This document shows, piece by piece, positions 37,321 to 48,840 of a DNA stretch of 64,000 bases. The DNA comes from Nemertoderma westbladi (taxonomy: Eukaryota > Xenacoelomorpha > Nemertodermatida > Nemertodermatidae), in the NCBI GenBank assembly GCA_032718475.1, contig JAUCBJ010009146.1, forward strand, positions 1 to 64,000. The letters are read 5' to 3'. The notes beneath the pieces are model-generated. The model ran no database searches, had not been told where the DNA came from, and saw nothing but the letters and a program-made list of their open reading frames with translations. A program made the translations under genes and the position numbers. Within the stretch, counting starts at the first letter, position 1. Every line of letters begins with the position of its first letter.

Positions 37321-38386
37321 GATGGAAAGGAGCAGGTTACAGAGGCGGGCCTTTCTAACCAAAACAATAAACGATCATTTAACTAATTGAGGGAAAGGAG
37401 CGGGTTACAGAGGCGGGATTTTCTAACTAAAACAATAAGCAGTCACTTTACCAAATCAGGGAAAGGAGCAGGTTAAAGAGACGGGATTTTCTAACCAAAA
37501 CAATAAACGATAACATTTCCAATTGAGATAAAGGAGCAGGTTACATAGGCGGGTTTTTCTAACCAAAACAATAAACGATCACTTAATTAATTGAGGGAAA
37601 GGAGCAGGTTACAGAGGCGGGATTTTCTAACCAAAACAATAAACGATCATTTAACTAATTGAGGGAAAGGGGCAGGTTACAGTAGCGGAATTTTCTAACC
37701 AAAACAATAAACGATCACTTAACTAATTGAGGGAAAGGAGCAGGTTACAGAGGCGGGATTTTGTAACCAAAACAATAATAAACGATCATTTAACAAATTG
37801 AGGGGAAGGGGTAGGTTACAGAGGCGGAATTTTCTAACCAAAACAATAAACGATCATTTAACTAATTGAGGGAAAGGGGCAGGTTACAGAGGCGGGATTT
37901 TCTAACCAAAAAAATAAACAGTCACTTTACTAAATGAAGGAAAGGAGCAGGTTGCAGAGGCGGGCCTTTCTAACCAAAACAATAATAAACGGTCACTTTA
38001 CCAAATCAGGGAAAGCAGCAGGTTACAGAGACGACTTTCTAACCAAAACAATAATTTAACTAATTGAGGGAAAGGGGCAGGTTACAGAGGCGGGATTTTC
38101 TAACCAAAACAATAAACAGTCATTTTACTAAATGAAGGAAAGGAGCAGGTTACAGAGGCGGGCCTTTCTAACCAAAACAATAAACGGTAACTTTACCAAA
38201 TCAGGGAAAGGAGCAGGTTACAGAGGCGGGATTTTCTAACCAAAACAATAAACAGTCACTTTACTAAATGAAGGAAAGGAACAGGTTACAGAGGCGGGCC
38301 TTTCTAACCAAAACAATAAACGGTCACTTTACCAATTCAGGGAAAGGAGCAGGTTACAGAGGCGGGATTTTCTAACCAAAACAACC
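37321..38386. repeat. 68-bp minisatellite, about 16 copies
   Basis: Unit core: GGGAAAGGAGCAGGTTACAG, AGGCGGGATTTTCTAACC, AAAACAATAAACGATCACTT, then a variable ...AATTGA or ...AAATCA end. Lengths vary from about 59 to 71 bp. Several units alternate in pairs (GGGATTTTC with ACAGTCACTTTACTAAATGA, then GGGCCTTTC with CGGTCACTTTACCAAATCA), which is a two-unit higher-order pattern from about 37870 on. Single copies occur at 22260-22312 and 42680-42735. Confidence 0.95.
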
Positions 38387-38544
38387 GGTCAGCCGGTAGG
38401 CATACCAGTACCGTATTTAAATGGTAGGCTACACAGTAGGCCTACACAGCAGTACCGGTGCCGGTACCGGTACTAAAATACCTAAAATACCTGCTTTATA
38501 CCTATACATCTGTACATGCAATACTTCAAAATAGTGCTCTTTAT

Positions 38545-38742
38545 ACTAATACCGGTACTGATAGCCTGAGAGAACAGCAGTAGAGAAACCGATAGCATGG
38601 AACCTAACGGTAAATTTCTGGTGGACATAAAAAGTAAAAAAAAACTAATACCGGTACTGATAGCCTGAGAGAACAGCAGTAGAGAAACCGGTAGCATGGA
38701 ACCTAACGGTAGATTTCTGGAGGACATAAAAAGTAAAAAAAA
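38545..38742. repeat. 99-bp direct repeat, two copies
   Basis: ACTAATACCGGTACTGATAG and the following ~80 bp occur at 38545 and again at 38644 with few differences. An apparent minus-strand reading frame (Phe/Leu-rich) across it is a by-product. Confidence 0.85.
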
Positions 38743-39184
38743 GGACAAAAAAAGGATTTAAACGGACAATAAAAATTATTGCGTATTATATGTTAAGAAA
38801 TTCACAAAGAAGGACAGACTGACACGACGGTTTTCAATATCTGTGCGAATGTTTATTCCCTTAGCATTCTCATTGCTGCTTCTATCAGTCTAATGTTAGT
38901 GCCATATACTGTAGCAACCAACAACATTCTATAGCCAGGTTGGTGGAAAAACAGTTCAAAAATAAATTACGGTTGGTTAGTTTTCCAAGCTCCGTCAAGA
39001 AGAGTTAACTGGTTAATACAGTAGCAGTAGGTACTTCACTGCTGGCGCATCCCGGGGCTGGCGGACTGTCACCGGCTGTCAATCATCCTGGACCTGTCCT
39101 GCATTGTTTATTTGACATAAGCTGATAAGGTTGCCCGCAGCCACACTCTTTAAATCACTTAGCTTTAAGTAGGCCTACCTGTCT
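38743..39184. other. No gene seen
   Basis: Spacer between the 99-bp repeat and the 3' tail of LINE copy 2; no coding or repeat signal that I can support. Confidence 0.4.
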
Positions 39185-39322
39185 TCAGTCTGAGAGATTG
39201 AGATTGTTTATTGCGCAATAGTCAAATATATGGTTATGGTTAATTATGACATAAACACCAATTAATTAAATATCCATAAATATTAACAGCACTTATTTAT
39301 TTAGTGGTTACATCGAGCTGCG

Positions 39323-39370
39323 CGGGGATAACCTCATGAGTTATTCAACTCGTTTCCATGAAGGTCCCCG
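39323..39370 (-). ncRNA. LINE copy 2 3' UTR hairpin
   Basis: Minus strand: outer stem CGGGGA/TCCCCG, middle stem CCTTCAT/ATGAGG with one bulged base, GGAAAC bulge, apical stem GAGTT-GAAT-AACTC. Compared with copy 3 (GAGGT/ACCTC) a base pair has changed on both sides, which supports a selected RNA structure. Confidence 0.75.
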
Positions 39371-39536
39371 AATGTATCAGTTAAGTCCAACATAATGTTA
39401 AAAACGTAAATAAACAAACTAATAAGAATATTCACGATTACGATACTATTAAAAATCTAATAAATGTAAAAGGTCTTTTTGGTTAAATATTCTAAAATTT
39501 TATAAAATCGTTTGAAAATCATTCTAAAAAATATAG

Positions 39537-39607
39537 TTGACATGTAAGTTGACATAAAATATAGATACATAGTATGTATCTATATTTTATGTCAACTTAC
39601 ATGTCAA
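39537..39607. repeat. Perfect palindrome, 35-bp arms, 1-nt centre
   Basis: Left arm 39537-39571 and right arm 39573-39607 are exact reverse complements (arms begin TTGACATGTAAG). It could extrude as a cruciform or form a 35-bp RNA hairpin. Confidence 0.97.
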
Positions 39608-39656
39608 AGCGACGACAGTGTATGTATGTATTACATACATACACTGTCGTCGCTTT
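39606..39656. repeat. Second perfect palindrome, 25-bp arms, 1-nt centre
   Basis: Left arm 39606-39630 (AAAGCGACGACAGTG...) and right arm 39632-39656 are exact reverse complements. It overlaps the end of the previous palindrome by 2 bases, so the two are back to back. Confidence 0.97.
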
Positions 39657-39864
39657 ACTAAAATTTATTTATTTAAGTTAAAGCGAATTGAATTAAAATC
39701 TTAAAATATTTAAAAAAGGCTTTTAATGGTTAAAGCTCTCAACAACGCAAATAAGTAGTTAATAGGGCTCTAACTGGCTGACTGTAACTTACTGATAGCA
39801 GTATTTAAATAATAATATAGATTTTCATTTTCAGCGGCCATTCACTAATATCTGTTATTGAATT

Positions 39865-42115
39865 TTAAATAAAAATGTAGTCATTATTTTCATTTTCAGC
39901 TGCCATTGACAAAAGGTATCTTTTTACAGAGTGTTTGAAAGTTTCCAGAGTTTCACAGCTGCGAGTAACCAATGGTAGACCGTTCCAACCAACGGCCCCG
40001 CGGTACGAAAAGGAACTGCACCCTCTAACCAGGTTACGGCGAGGTATGACAGCCCGGTCCTCGCCTCCCGATCGCAGCCCAGAGTGACCCTCGGAGAAGG
40101 AGACGATTTCGCTTAGGTAAGTAGGCGCTATTCCGCGGTAAATTTTGTACATCATCGTTACAAGCAACTGTTCAATGCGATATTCCACAGGTAGCCACGA
40201 TAACTCTTTGAAGTGTGCAACAGATACGTGAGCACGCCGGTCGAGATCAAGACAAGATCGCACACATTTTCTCTGTAACGCTCGGAGTTTACCCTGCAAG
40301 TGAGTGGACGAACTGAAGTACCAGCATGCTGACATGAAGTCGAGGTGAGGCTGGATCAAGGAGTTACATAGTAGACGCTTTGTGTAGCGGTTCAGGGACC
40401 CACCAAAGCGATACATAAAGCGTAACGTCGCATTGCCTTTTTTTATTATCTTCAACGCCATGACGTCACCAGAAAGTAATTGGTTCATGCAGCAGCCGAG
40501 GTACTTTACTTCAGAAACTTGGCGTATAGGGATATTATTGCAGTGTACAATGAGTTCAGATGCGGAGGCTAATCGCTGGGGAGTCCCAAACAAGATACAT
40601 TCCGTCTTCTTAAAGTTGAGGCTAAGTTTATTGTCCACGGCCCACCAGTAGACCCTGGTTAATTGTTTGCTAAGCTTTGGTATATTAGAATGAGAGACCG
40701 TGAGGTTCGCATTGTCGGCCAATTTCATTGATATACAGTTCGGTTCAATGGAAGCAGTTGCTATCGTAGATGTAGAAGGGCTAGTTGAAATAGGTTCCAC
40801 ATAGTCCTTAGTTGCGATGTTCATGTCATTTATGTAGATAATGAACAGTAGAACTGCTAACAAACTTCCTTGCGGCACCCCACATGTTATAGCCATATAA
40901 TCTGAAGACACATTTCCAATAGTCACTGTCTGCATTCGGTGTTCCAGGTAGGATCGAAACCAGGCCACTGTTTCTGGAGAGAGACCAATGAGTACGAGTT
41001 TCGCTAGCAGCCGCTCGTGGTTCACAGTATCGAAGGCCTTTCGCAGGTCGATGAAAACAACTCCTGTGTATTTACCGTCATCCATAGCCTCTCGTATATG
41101 ATTAGACAGATATAACAGACATGTCTCAGGCGAGTAACCCTTCCTGTAGCCAGACTGTAGTTGATCATACAGATTATTGTTAATGATATATTCAGTCATT
41201 TGATCATATGCGATCCCCTCAATTACCTTTGATAGGACAGCTAAGAGTGACACAGGTCGATAATTCCCACGCTCTAGGTGCGTTTCCTTCTTATATACCG
41301 GATTAACCCTTGCTATTTTGAAGGCTTTTGGAAATTTTGACTGGGAAAATGATAGGTTGATTAAATGAGTCATAGGCCCTGCGATGGTTTCTCCACAATC
41401 CCTAAGGAAGCTTGGTGTTAGGCCATCTAGTCCTGGACTTTTATCTATCTTTAGGGCAGATAGTTTTTTAGCAACAGTTTGATCATCAACGTGTTGGAAT
41501 TTGAAACTATTTAGGATAACACCCTTCTTCCTGTAAAATTTTGCAACACCTTCAAGATCGAACGCACCGCTTGATTGGGGAAGATTGTTCACCAAATTTG
41601 AAGCAATTGATGAAAAGAACTCATTGAATTTAGTGGCCATTAGCTTCTGATCTGTTATTAGTTCATTATTAACCATCAGAGAAGTCACCATAGTGGATGA
41701 GACATTCTTACACGGGGCACCCAAATCCTTTAGTGTCTTCCATAGTTTCTTCGAATCATTTCTGTAGGAATTTATTTTCTCCTTAATATACTCTTTTTTG
41801 GCTCTGCGCACTGCAGTTGTTGCTTCATTTACCGCATCTTTATAAGTTTGGCAGTTTACATTCGTTTTCGAGTTTATATAAGCATTCTCATATAAGCATA
41901 TTATATAAGCATTGTTTTTCTCAGCAATTATCGTTCGTACTGTAGAGTCAAGCCATTGGTCCGAACGACTTTTGATCCGCATCGTTCTCATTGGTCTCAT
42001 TCATGAGTATCTAGAGTTGCTTGTAATATTTCTATAAGGTTTTCAATACCAGAATTAACGTCAGTAGCTGATTTTACATCAGCAAAAGAAGAGTTAGTTA
42101 GTAGCATCTAGACAG
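39865..42115 (-). pseudogene. LINE copy 2 ORF2 fragment, dead reverse transcriptase
   Basis: A 711-codon frame runs from 42000 to 39865. A further ~35 codons (LLTNSSFADVK to LQATLDTH) precede it in another frame, joined by a small indel near 42000, so the true homology starts upstream. Conserved blocks: KKLWKTLKDLG, YRPVSLLAVLSKVIEG, QSGYRKGYSPETCLL, VVFIDLRKAFDTVNHERLL, CGVPQGSLLAVLLFIIYIND. The catalytic motif is LADN (40711-40722) where FADD is expected, so the second catalytic Asp is lost and the enzyme should be inactive. The long open frame otherwise indicates moderate age. Confidence 0.85.
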
Positions 42116-42204
42116 CAGAGTCTTTTTTCATGTCTTCTGCATGCGTGCTGTGCATACTTCTTACTGGTCTGCAATGCCTAATCTCTAAAATCACATACAG
42201 ATTA

Positions 42205-42350
42205 TTCTCAATAGGAATCCATTACATACGCACATACGCGTATGTACATACGGATAAGGCAAATGCATACGGATACGGCGAAAAGTTATACCCAAACAAA
42301 TGTAGTGTATTCCTATGGGCTGTTCAGCTGTTTGGTCGTTTTGGCGAAGC
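42205..42350. repeat. Dispersed repeat (copy 2, inverted relative to 35360-35515)
   Basis: Contains GGATACGGCGAAAAGTTATA, GGCAAATGCATACGGA and TGGTCGTTTTGGCG, the reverse-complement arrangement of most of 35360-35515. Confidence 0.55.
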
Positions 42351-42610
42351 GATTTAACTCGACTCAGCGAAGACCAGACAGTCCGTCTCCTTGGCCATCC
42401 ATTTGGTTACTCTGACTAAATGTCGGCTCGCTTTCATTTTTCTTATTGACAGATTGTTAACTTACCCGGAGCTGAGTCGGGCATTGCAGTTGTAGTAGAG
42501 GCCACCCACTGAGGCATTGATACAGCACAGGCTAGCTCTGGCTCTGTGCTAACTCAGAGTTGGCATAATTAGGTGATTTTATGATTATGTAATTATTATT
42601 TATCGAGACA

Positions 42611-42735
42611 GGGGGGGGGGGGGATTGGACGCAAAACTCGCCTTGGCGAATTAATATCCCGCCTCAATGTTATATTCTCAATTTAGGGAAAGGAGCAGGT
42701 TACAGTGGCACGTTATTCTAACCAAAACAATGCAT
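42611..42735. repeat. G-run followed by a solo copy of the 68-bp repeat
   Basis: About 14 G, then GGCGAATTAATATC (shared with 22225-22240) and one diverged unit GGGAAAGGAGCAGGTTACAG... CTAACCAAAACAATG. Confidence 0.7.
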
Positions 42736-43081
42736 TAAACATAAATGAACAGGTTACAGTTTTATTTTTGATAGTACTGTATAGGTCTTTACAATGGCAA
42801 ATAAAACACATTTTAAAAGTGAATTAGAAAATCAATTAAGATTATACACGCTAAAAACAGATGAAACACATATTTATACAGGAAAGTTATTTAAAAATAT
42901 TCAATAGAAAGTATAATAAACACATAATTATGGCAAAAATATAACTAAAAACGGATCTTTAAATAAAAAATTAAAAATATGTACACGTCACAAACAATAG
43001 TCACAATCTCACAAACAATAGTTACAGTGGATACAAAATAAAATAAATAAAAAAACATAAAAAACCATAGCAATGCATAGT

Positions 43082-43390
43082 TAGTTTGAAAGGGTTAATA
43101 TAATAAGGTAATATAAATAGCGTTGTAGGGTGAAATTTGCAATGGCTACCTGTCTCACTGGTGTATCACTGAAAATATTTAATTTTGTGGCCATTTCACT
43201 GTCAAGTCTTGTTTTAAACATATTCAGACAAGGGTTACCGTTTATGTCCCGCGCATTCACTACTGACTCTGAAAGGAGGTTCCATGTATTCACGACTCGA
43301 TCTGCAAAGTTATTACACCTGCGTAGTGATCTACAGCCGGATCGTTTAAACAGAGCGAGTGATGAGCCAAGTGTTCTATAACTATGTAGT
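43082..43390 (-). pseudogene. LINE reverse-transcriptase C-terminal remnant
   Basis: Minus-strand frame reads ...RSLRRCNNFADRVVNTWNLL, SESVVNA and NMFKTRLD. The pattern N-x-F-x-x-R-V-V-N-x-W-N-x-L and then F-K-x-R-L-D is the standard end of ORF2 in several LINE clades. Nothing upstream in the element is preserved, and it is unlike the tails of LINE copies 1-3, so it comes from another family. Confidence 0.6.
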
Positions 43391-43441
43391 TCACTCCTAA
43401 ACTGAAAGAAGTTAGTTTACTAACTCATGCTAAATGTAATA

Positions 43442-43574
43442 ACCAAGGACTACTATACTGAAGGACTGGCACAGCGACAGCGGTAAATCCGTAGGCCTTG
43501 AGTAATCCGGACCCGCTCGGGGTTCGGATTATGGATTACTGCTGTGCCAGTCCTTCAGTATATTAGTCCTTGGT
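43442..43574. mobile_element. Fold-back (long inverted-repeat) element, 133 bp
   Basis: Arms 43442-43475 and 43541-43574 are 34-bp inverted repeats with one mismatch (starting ACCAAGGACTA). The centre contains a second weaker stem around GTAATCCGGACCC / GGGTTCGGATTAT. AATA borders both ends and may be a 4-bp target duplication. Confidence 0.8.
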
Positions 43575-43714
43575 AATAACATAACCTAGAATATACTGCT
43601 AAGGTGCTAAAGCTATAGGCCTAGCAAAGCAATACTGCATTAGGCCTACAGCAATATACAGCACAGCAATAACTGAGTAACATATACTGTAATACAGTAA
43701 TAGGGGCCTAGATA

Positions 43715-44014
43715 GGTTAAAAAAAACCGACTTTCAATATTGATGTTACTACATATATGAGAATTTGTTCCAAATTGTGTAAAAACTCGATGAATATGAA
43801 TAATAGTGATCAAAAATGTGCAGAACTACTCCCATGGTGACCTTCATACGATGAGAAAAACGCTCCGCAGGCTGTTTTTGTTCGAATTTGAATGTTGCAG
43901 TGGGACTAGTTCCTGATATTATGAAATGTAGTTCCAAATATTATGAGATGAAAAAAAAGATTTATTTGGAACATATGCTATATTGGCTACAAATTGGCTG
44001 TTGTAGGAACTTTT
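43715..44014. repeat. Dispersed ~300-bp repeat, copy 1
   Basis: Begins GGTTAAAAAAAACC, includes TTGTTCCAAATTGTGTAAAA and GAATGTTGCAGTGGGACTAG, and ends TTGGCTGTTGTAGGAAC. An inverted copy of clearly lower than full identity is at 53701-53982. No coding frame is shared; element class unknown. Confidence 0.85.
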
Positions 44015-44534
44015 CAAGTATACTTGCATATCATTAAAGTGGGATGAATGCACTCGCATATAATTCAATAAACACCATATTTTTGGAAAAGTTAATTTGA
44101 TTCCAGAGACTGAGAGGTGGTCATCAGACCATTCTGCCATTGAGCAGTTGAGTGTTTGTATGCAGATTCGTATGTATGCAGTGCCCACTTCTAATTAGTA
44201 CTGGTACAGTACTTACACTGACTGACTGAGAGAGAGCTGGCATTTGGGCAGTGCTAAGTTTCAGAGTATAGTCATTTCCTTGTATGTGAACACTACCGGT
44301 AGGCCTATAGCATATTATAGCTCGTTATAGGTGGTTATAGATGGTTATATATTTTATTCCTACCAGATAAGGACAGACGTTTTAGCCATCCTAGTTGGGC
44401 CTCGGAAAGACAGGTGTATTAGCCTATATGTACAAATTTTTATATTTCTGCCACTCAATATTTTACTATTTATGAAAGTTGAAGTTGAAAAGACCCATTG
44501 TTGTAATCTCTAACTATATACCGATATATATATA

Positions 44535-45593
44535 ATGGATTTGTCGCCATCCCTAGGTTCAAGTCGCCAAGCGCAAGGTGGAAGTGGAAGGCGCAACTCT
44601 ATCAATACAACCGGGACCGGAAAAATCGATAAACAAAAAAAGACAACCCTTAATCCCTCGGCTGCTCCCAAGAAGTTTGTAAGGACCAGTGTTGAGTGTA
44701 CTTTCTGCACATCTGTTTGGACAGAAATCTCTGTACCAGTCGAGATCTCCAAACAAAACGATTTCGCTACCAAAAAATTTGCTTGTGGGTTCTGTGCAGC
44801 TAATCATATTGTTACCTTGGAGGATGACAACCTGCTACTCAACCAAGAAGTAGAATCAAAAAAGAATACCGTCAAAGATAACATTCGTTCACTAACTGAA
44901 ATAGAAGGTGAGGAAAAGCTAGTTGTGGGACGTGAATTGTCGGTGTTTCGTTGTGAAATTGAGACACTTTTGAATGAGGTAGAAGCAAACTATGTCAAAC
45001 TACAATCGAAAGTGGACAACATTGAGTCCATTGCATCATTTCCTCCCCTTTCTCCCGGGAATGATGGTGATGAAGATAGTGGGGGTACATGGGTGGAAAT
45101 TGTAAAACGCAACGCAAAACATTTGGAAGACTTAAATAAGAAAATTGTGCAACAAAAGGTGGAACCCTCTAGTAACAGTATAGAGAAGGTAATCCGACTT
45201 AATGACCAATGGAAACGGAATGTCATTATACATGGAGTACCTGGCGATGGTGCAAGTAACACAGCTATGAAGCGTGAAGCTGATAATAAGTTCCTAGAAG
45301 AGTCTCTGAATGAAAGATTACCCTACTATGGAATCCATCGACTAGGTAAACCAAGACAGGATAACAACCCTCGTCCACTGCTTCTTACATTTAATTCCAT
45401 TGAAGAGGCATTGAAGGTTATATCCCGGAAGGTATTCGTAGGTGGTAGCAACCGATTATATTTCAACAAAGATTTGTCTAAATTTGAACGCGAGATGGAA
45501 TATCAATTTAGGCAGAAACGACGTATCTCCCGCCAACGATCACAATCCACGAGATTGGATGTGACTAGAAACGAAGCTGAACGTCTAGATTGA
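44535..45593 (+). CDS. LINE copy 3 ORF1 protein
   Basis: 352 residues from ATG. Ser/Gly-rich N-terminus; a Cys module with CTFC and CGFC spaced by about 35 residues (zinc-binding candidate); a coiled coil (about 110-165); then an RRM-like segment starting RNVIIHGVPGDG with RLGKPRQ, and a basic C-terminal helix (FEREMEYQFRQKRR). The same order as in LINE copy 1 ORF1. The frame is intact although ORF2 is broken. It ends LD-UGA, followed by CUA CCU. Confidence 0.75.
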   Translation: MDLSPSLGSSRQAQGGSGRRNSINTTGTGKIDKQKKTTLNPSAAPKKFVRTSVECTFCTSVWTEISVPVEISKQNDFATKKFACGFCAANHIVTLEDDNLLLNQEVESKKNTVKDNIRSLTEIEGEEKLVVGRELSVFRCEIETLLNEVEANYVKLQSKVDNIESIASFPPLSPGNDGDEDSGGTWVEIVKRNAKHLEDLNKKIVQQKVEPSSNSIEKVIRLNDQWKRNVIIHGVPGDGASNTAMKREADNKFLEESLNERLPYYGIHRLGKPRQDNNPRPLLLTFNSIEEALKVISRKVFVGGSNRLYFNKDLSKFEREMEYQFRQKRRISRQRSQSTRLDVTRNEAERLD

Positions 45594-45599
45594 CTACCT
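45588..45599 (+). promoter_or_regulatory. Candidate stop-codon readthrough site UGA-CUA (LINE copy 3)
   Basis: Sequence GAT TGA CTA CCT, identical to copy 1 at 33076-33065. The frame continues without a stop to 46706. There is no in-frame Met between this UGA and 45756, which lies beyond the catalytic Asn block (LHINI) of the endonuclease, so separate initiation would give a truncated endonuclease. Confidence 0.6.
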
Positions 45600-48500
45600 A
45601 CTGCAGATGCTTCTTACTGCCTCGCTACCACATGTGAGGAACATTCAGTTGGCTCACACCCATACCCCTGGCTATTAAACTTTGAACGGAGTGGAATACA
45701 CTTTCTTCATATAAACATAAACAGTCTACGATATAAAGTACATGAATTAAGTGTAATGTTGAACCCTCCAGTTATCCATGTTATTGCAATAACTGAAACT
45801 AAACTAGATGACTCAATAACAAACCAACAAGTAAAGATTGATGGATATGATATATATAGGAGAGACAGAACTGGGAATGGAGGGGGGGTTGCACTCTATG
45901 TACGTAAACACTTACCATTTGAGGTGAAGCCCCAGTCATATGCCACTCCTTCTGAACTGTTAATTGGCGAATTATACCTTCCTAAGACGAAACCGATACT
46001 CATTGGAGTAATTTATAAACCCGATGCTGACTATTCTATATTCGAAAACCTCGAAATAACTGCAGGTGATTTATCACGCTATAAAGAGGTAATAATAATG
46101 GGTGATACTAATACAAATATGATGTCTGTGATAAATCCATTAACGGGTGAGATAGTCAAAAATCCACTAGGAATACAACATATCGATAACAACCTGAAAC
46201 AACTATTGCAATTCTGCGAGTCGAACAGTATAGTTCAATTAATACGGGAGCCAACTCGAGTAACTTCAACAACTGCCACTCTATTGGACCATATCTTTGT
46301 TTCAAACCCAAATATGGTAATTACTTCTGGAGTAATTAAGGATACGTTAAGTGATCATTACATGGTGTTTGCAACTAGAAAACGTAAAAAATGTTGTCCT
46401 AAGGAACCAAAATATATCAAGTGTAGATCCTATAATGAATATACTGCTGAGAAACTTATATTCGAATTGCATAACAATAGAGAAATAGATAAGATAGCAA
46501 CTACTACCGATGTGGATGAGGCAACCAATATTTTAACGTTAGCTCTGAATACTGCTCTAGATAAACTAGCACCCAAACGCGAGTATCGAGTTCGATGTCA
46601 TTCTCAGCCCTGGGTGGATACTGAGGTCAAAGAAGCCATTATTAATAGAAATAAACAAACCCATAGATTCCAAGAACACGCAGCCATAATGATGAACAAC
46701 TTCTAAAACAAACCCGCAATGAAACTACAACTATAATTAGAAAGAAGAAGACTGCGTATATCAAAGAGAAAATTGCATTGGCTGGTAAAGACAGTAAAAA
46801 ACTTTGGAAAGCATTGAAAGACATTGGACCCCATTCAAAAAAACAAAAAGAGGATCCCTCAACTCCTACCGTTTTTAAAATAGACGGAAATATATGTAGC
46901 AACACCGAAGATGTATGTAATTATTTTAATGATTACTTTTTAACAATAGCAGATGAGCTCGTAAGTAAGTTTCCGCCACCTAGTGGAAACTACGATATTC
47001 CGAAGGTGGTGGACTATTACAAAAAACTGGGAGTTGTGGAAAATTCTTTCGAATTACACCCTACGACATATGACGAGGTTTACAAAATATGTTCTAGGGT
47101 TGATGTTTCTAAAGCCACTGGATTGGATGAGATACCGGCAAAGATAATAAAGGATGGGTTATCAGTCATTATATCCCCCCTACTGCATATTATTAACCAA
47201 TCTATAATAACCACTAAGTACCGTACAAGTTACAAGATTGCTCATGTAAAGACTGCATATAAAAGCAGTGGTTCGCGACTAGAGAGAGGAAACTTTCGCC
47301 CTCTCTCATTACTTCCAATAATGTCTAAAATACTTGAAAGAGTTGCATTTAACCAGCTGCAAGACACTATATCAATAACAAACTAATAAATAAACTTCAG
47401 TCGGGCTTTCGGGAGGGATATTCAACTGAAACGGCATTAATCTTTGTAGATAGCGCTATTAGAAATGGTATGGACAATGGCAAACTCACTGGTATGGTCA
47501 CTATAGACTTTCGAAAAGCCTTTGACTGTGTGAATCACAATATATTGTTAGAAAAACTAAAGGCTATGGGCGCTACCGATAAAACAAAAGATTGGTTCGA
47601 ATCATATCTTTCTGGTAGACAACAGTTCGTTGCTATTGGCAACACACGATCGGAGACTAAACCTGTTAAAAATGGTGTTCCCCAGGGATCTATCTTGGGA
47701 GTTCTACTGTACCAAGGAGACACTAACGACTTCCACATGGTAAGAGGATGACACCCTGGACCCAACCTTTGCCCATGACACAAACTTAATAAAAACCAAT
47801 GATGACTCAGAATTAATTTCTAAAAGTTTGAGTTCAACAATGGACAGAGTATTCGACTGGTGTGTACAAAATAAACTGACAATAAACTTTGATAAGACCT
47901 ACAGCATACTCATTGGAACACACCAAAAGATAGCTTCCTCTCCTGAACTAGAAGTCTATTGTGGTGGGCAATGTATAAAAAATGCAAAATCGGTCACTTA
48001 CCTTGGCTCCGTGCTAGACCAACATCTAAGTGGGACCGAGATGGCCACAAAGGTAATAAAGAAATGTAACAATAGATTGAAGTTTTTACATAGATATGGC
48101 GGATTACTAGACTACTATACAAGACGTTTGCTATGCAATACACTGATACAACCACATATCGATTACGCCGCATCTACTTGGTTTTACAGCATAACTCAAC
48201 GCCTTCATAAGCAATTGGAAGCACTGCAGAGGAAATGTGTTAGATATTGCCTTGGTTACGGTCCTCGTGAACATATCGGAATCCAACACTTCAAAGAAAT
48301 AAATTGGCTCCCTCTAAACGAAAGAATAAAGGCAGTTATAGCATCACATATGTTCAAAATTGTTAACAACATATCACCCGATTACATGTCAGACCTCGTT
48401 AACCTTCGTTGTCAAACACGCTCACTGCGTTCTACTGAGTCATCAGCTGCGCTCCCCCATTGTACGACAGTTTGCGGCAAGAAAGCGTTCACTTACTTGG

Positions 48501-48640
48501 GCCCAAAAATTTGGAACGAACTGCCTCAAAGCTTAACGAACGTGAAAACTTTAGAAGTGTTCAAACACAACCTCAAAGACTACTACCTACAGCAGCTGCT
48601 AAGCGAAAATGCAAATGAATACATTTATTATGATTATTAA
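45594..48640 (+). pseudogene. LINE copy 3 ORF2, broken endonuclease-reverse transcriptase
   Basis: The endonuclease is in one frame (45594-46706: LHININS, TETKLDD, GDTNTN, SDHY). A frameshift near 46685 moves to the frame of 46720-47386 (KLWKALKDIG, FRPLSLLP). A second near 47386 leads to 47395-47751 (QSGFREGYSTET, DFRKAFDCVNH, VPQGS), and a third near 47730 to 47740-48640 (C-terminal part, RKCVRYCLGYG, GPKIWNELP). The catalytic box is FAHD (47768-47779) instead of FADD, so the first Asp is lost. Three frameshifts and this change make it non-functional. Confidence 0.88.
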
Positions 48641-48840
48641 TTAACATAACAAACATTGTATTTTATTGAACTTCATAATTATTTATTTTATAGGCTATAT
48701 TTTATATATTACAGTATTTTTATTATTGCATTTATTGCTATTTTTTATTGTATTTTTCAGTTACTTTTAGCATTTCATTGGCGCCATTCCATTTACATTA
48801 CAATTTTGGTGCAAATAATATTGTCTGCTGCATAGAGCAC

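Larger units (their letters stand above)
39185..42115 (-). mobile_element. LINE copy 2: 5'-truncated CR1/L2-like element
   Basis: Only the end of the ORF2 linker, the reverse transcriptase, the C-terminal part and the 3' UTR remain; ORF1 and endonuclease are missing, as expected from incomplete reverse transcription. Homology to the other copies begins near 42115 (minus strand). The 3' UTR has the shared hairpin (39323-39370) and ends in a short AATCTC tail near 39190. It also contains two perfect palindromes (39537-39656) not found in the sister copies. Confidence 0.85.

Noticed and set aside
38482-38748. Phe/Leu-rich duplicated peptide on the minus strand
   Set aside because: It translates the 99-bp direct repeat and its A-runs.
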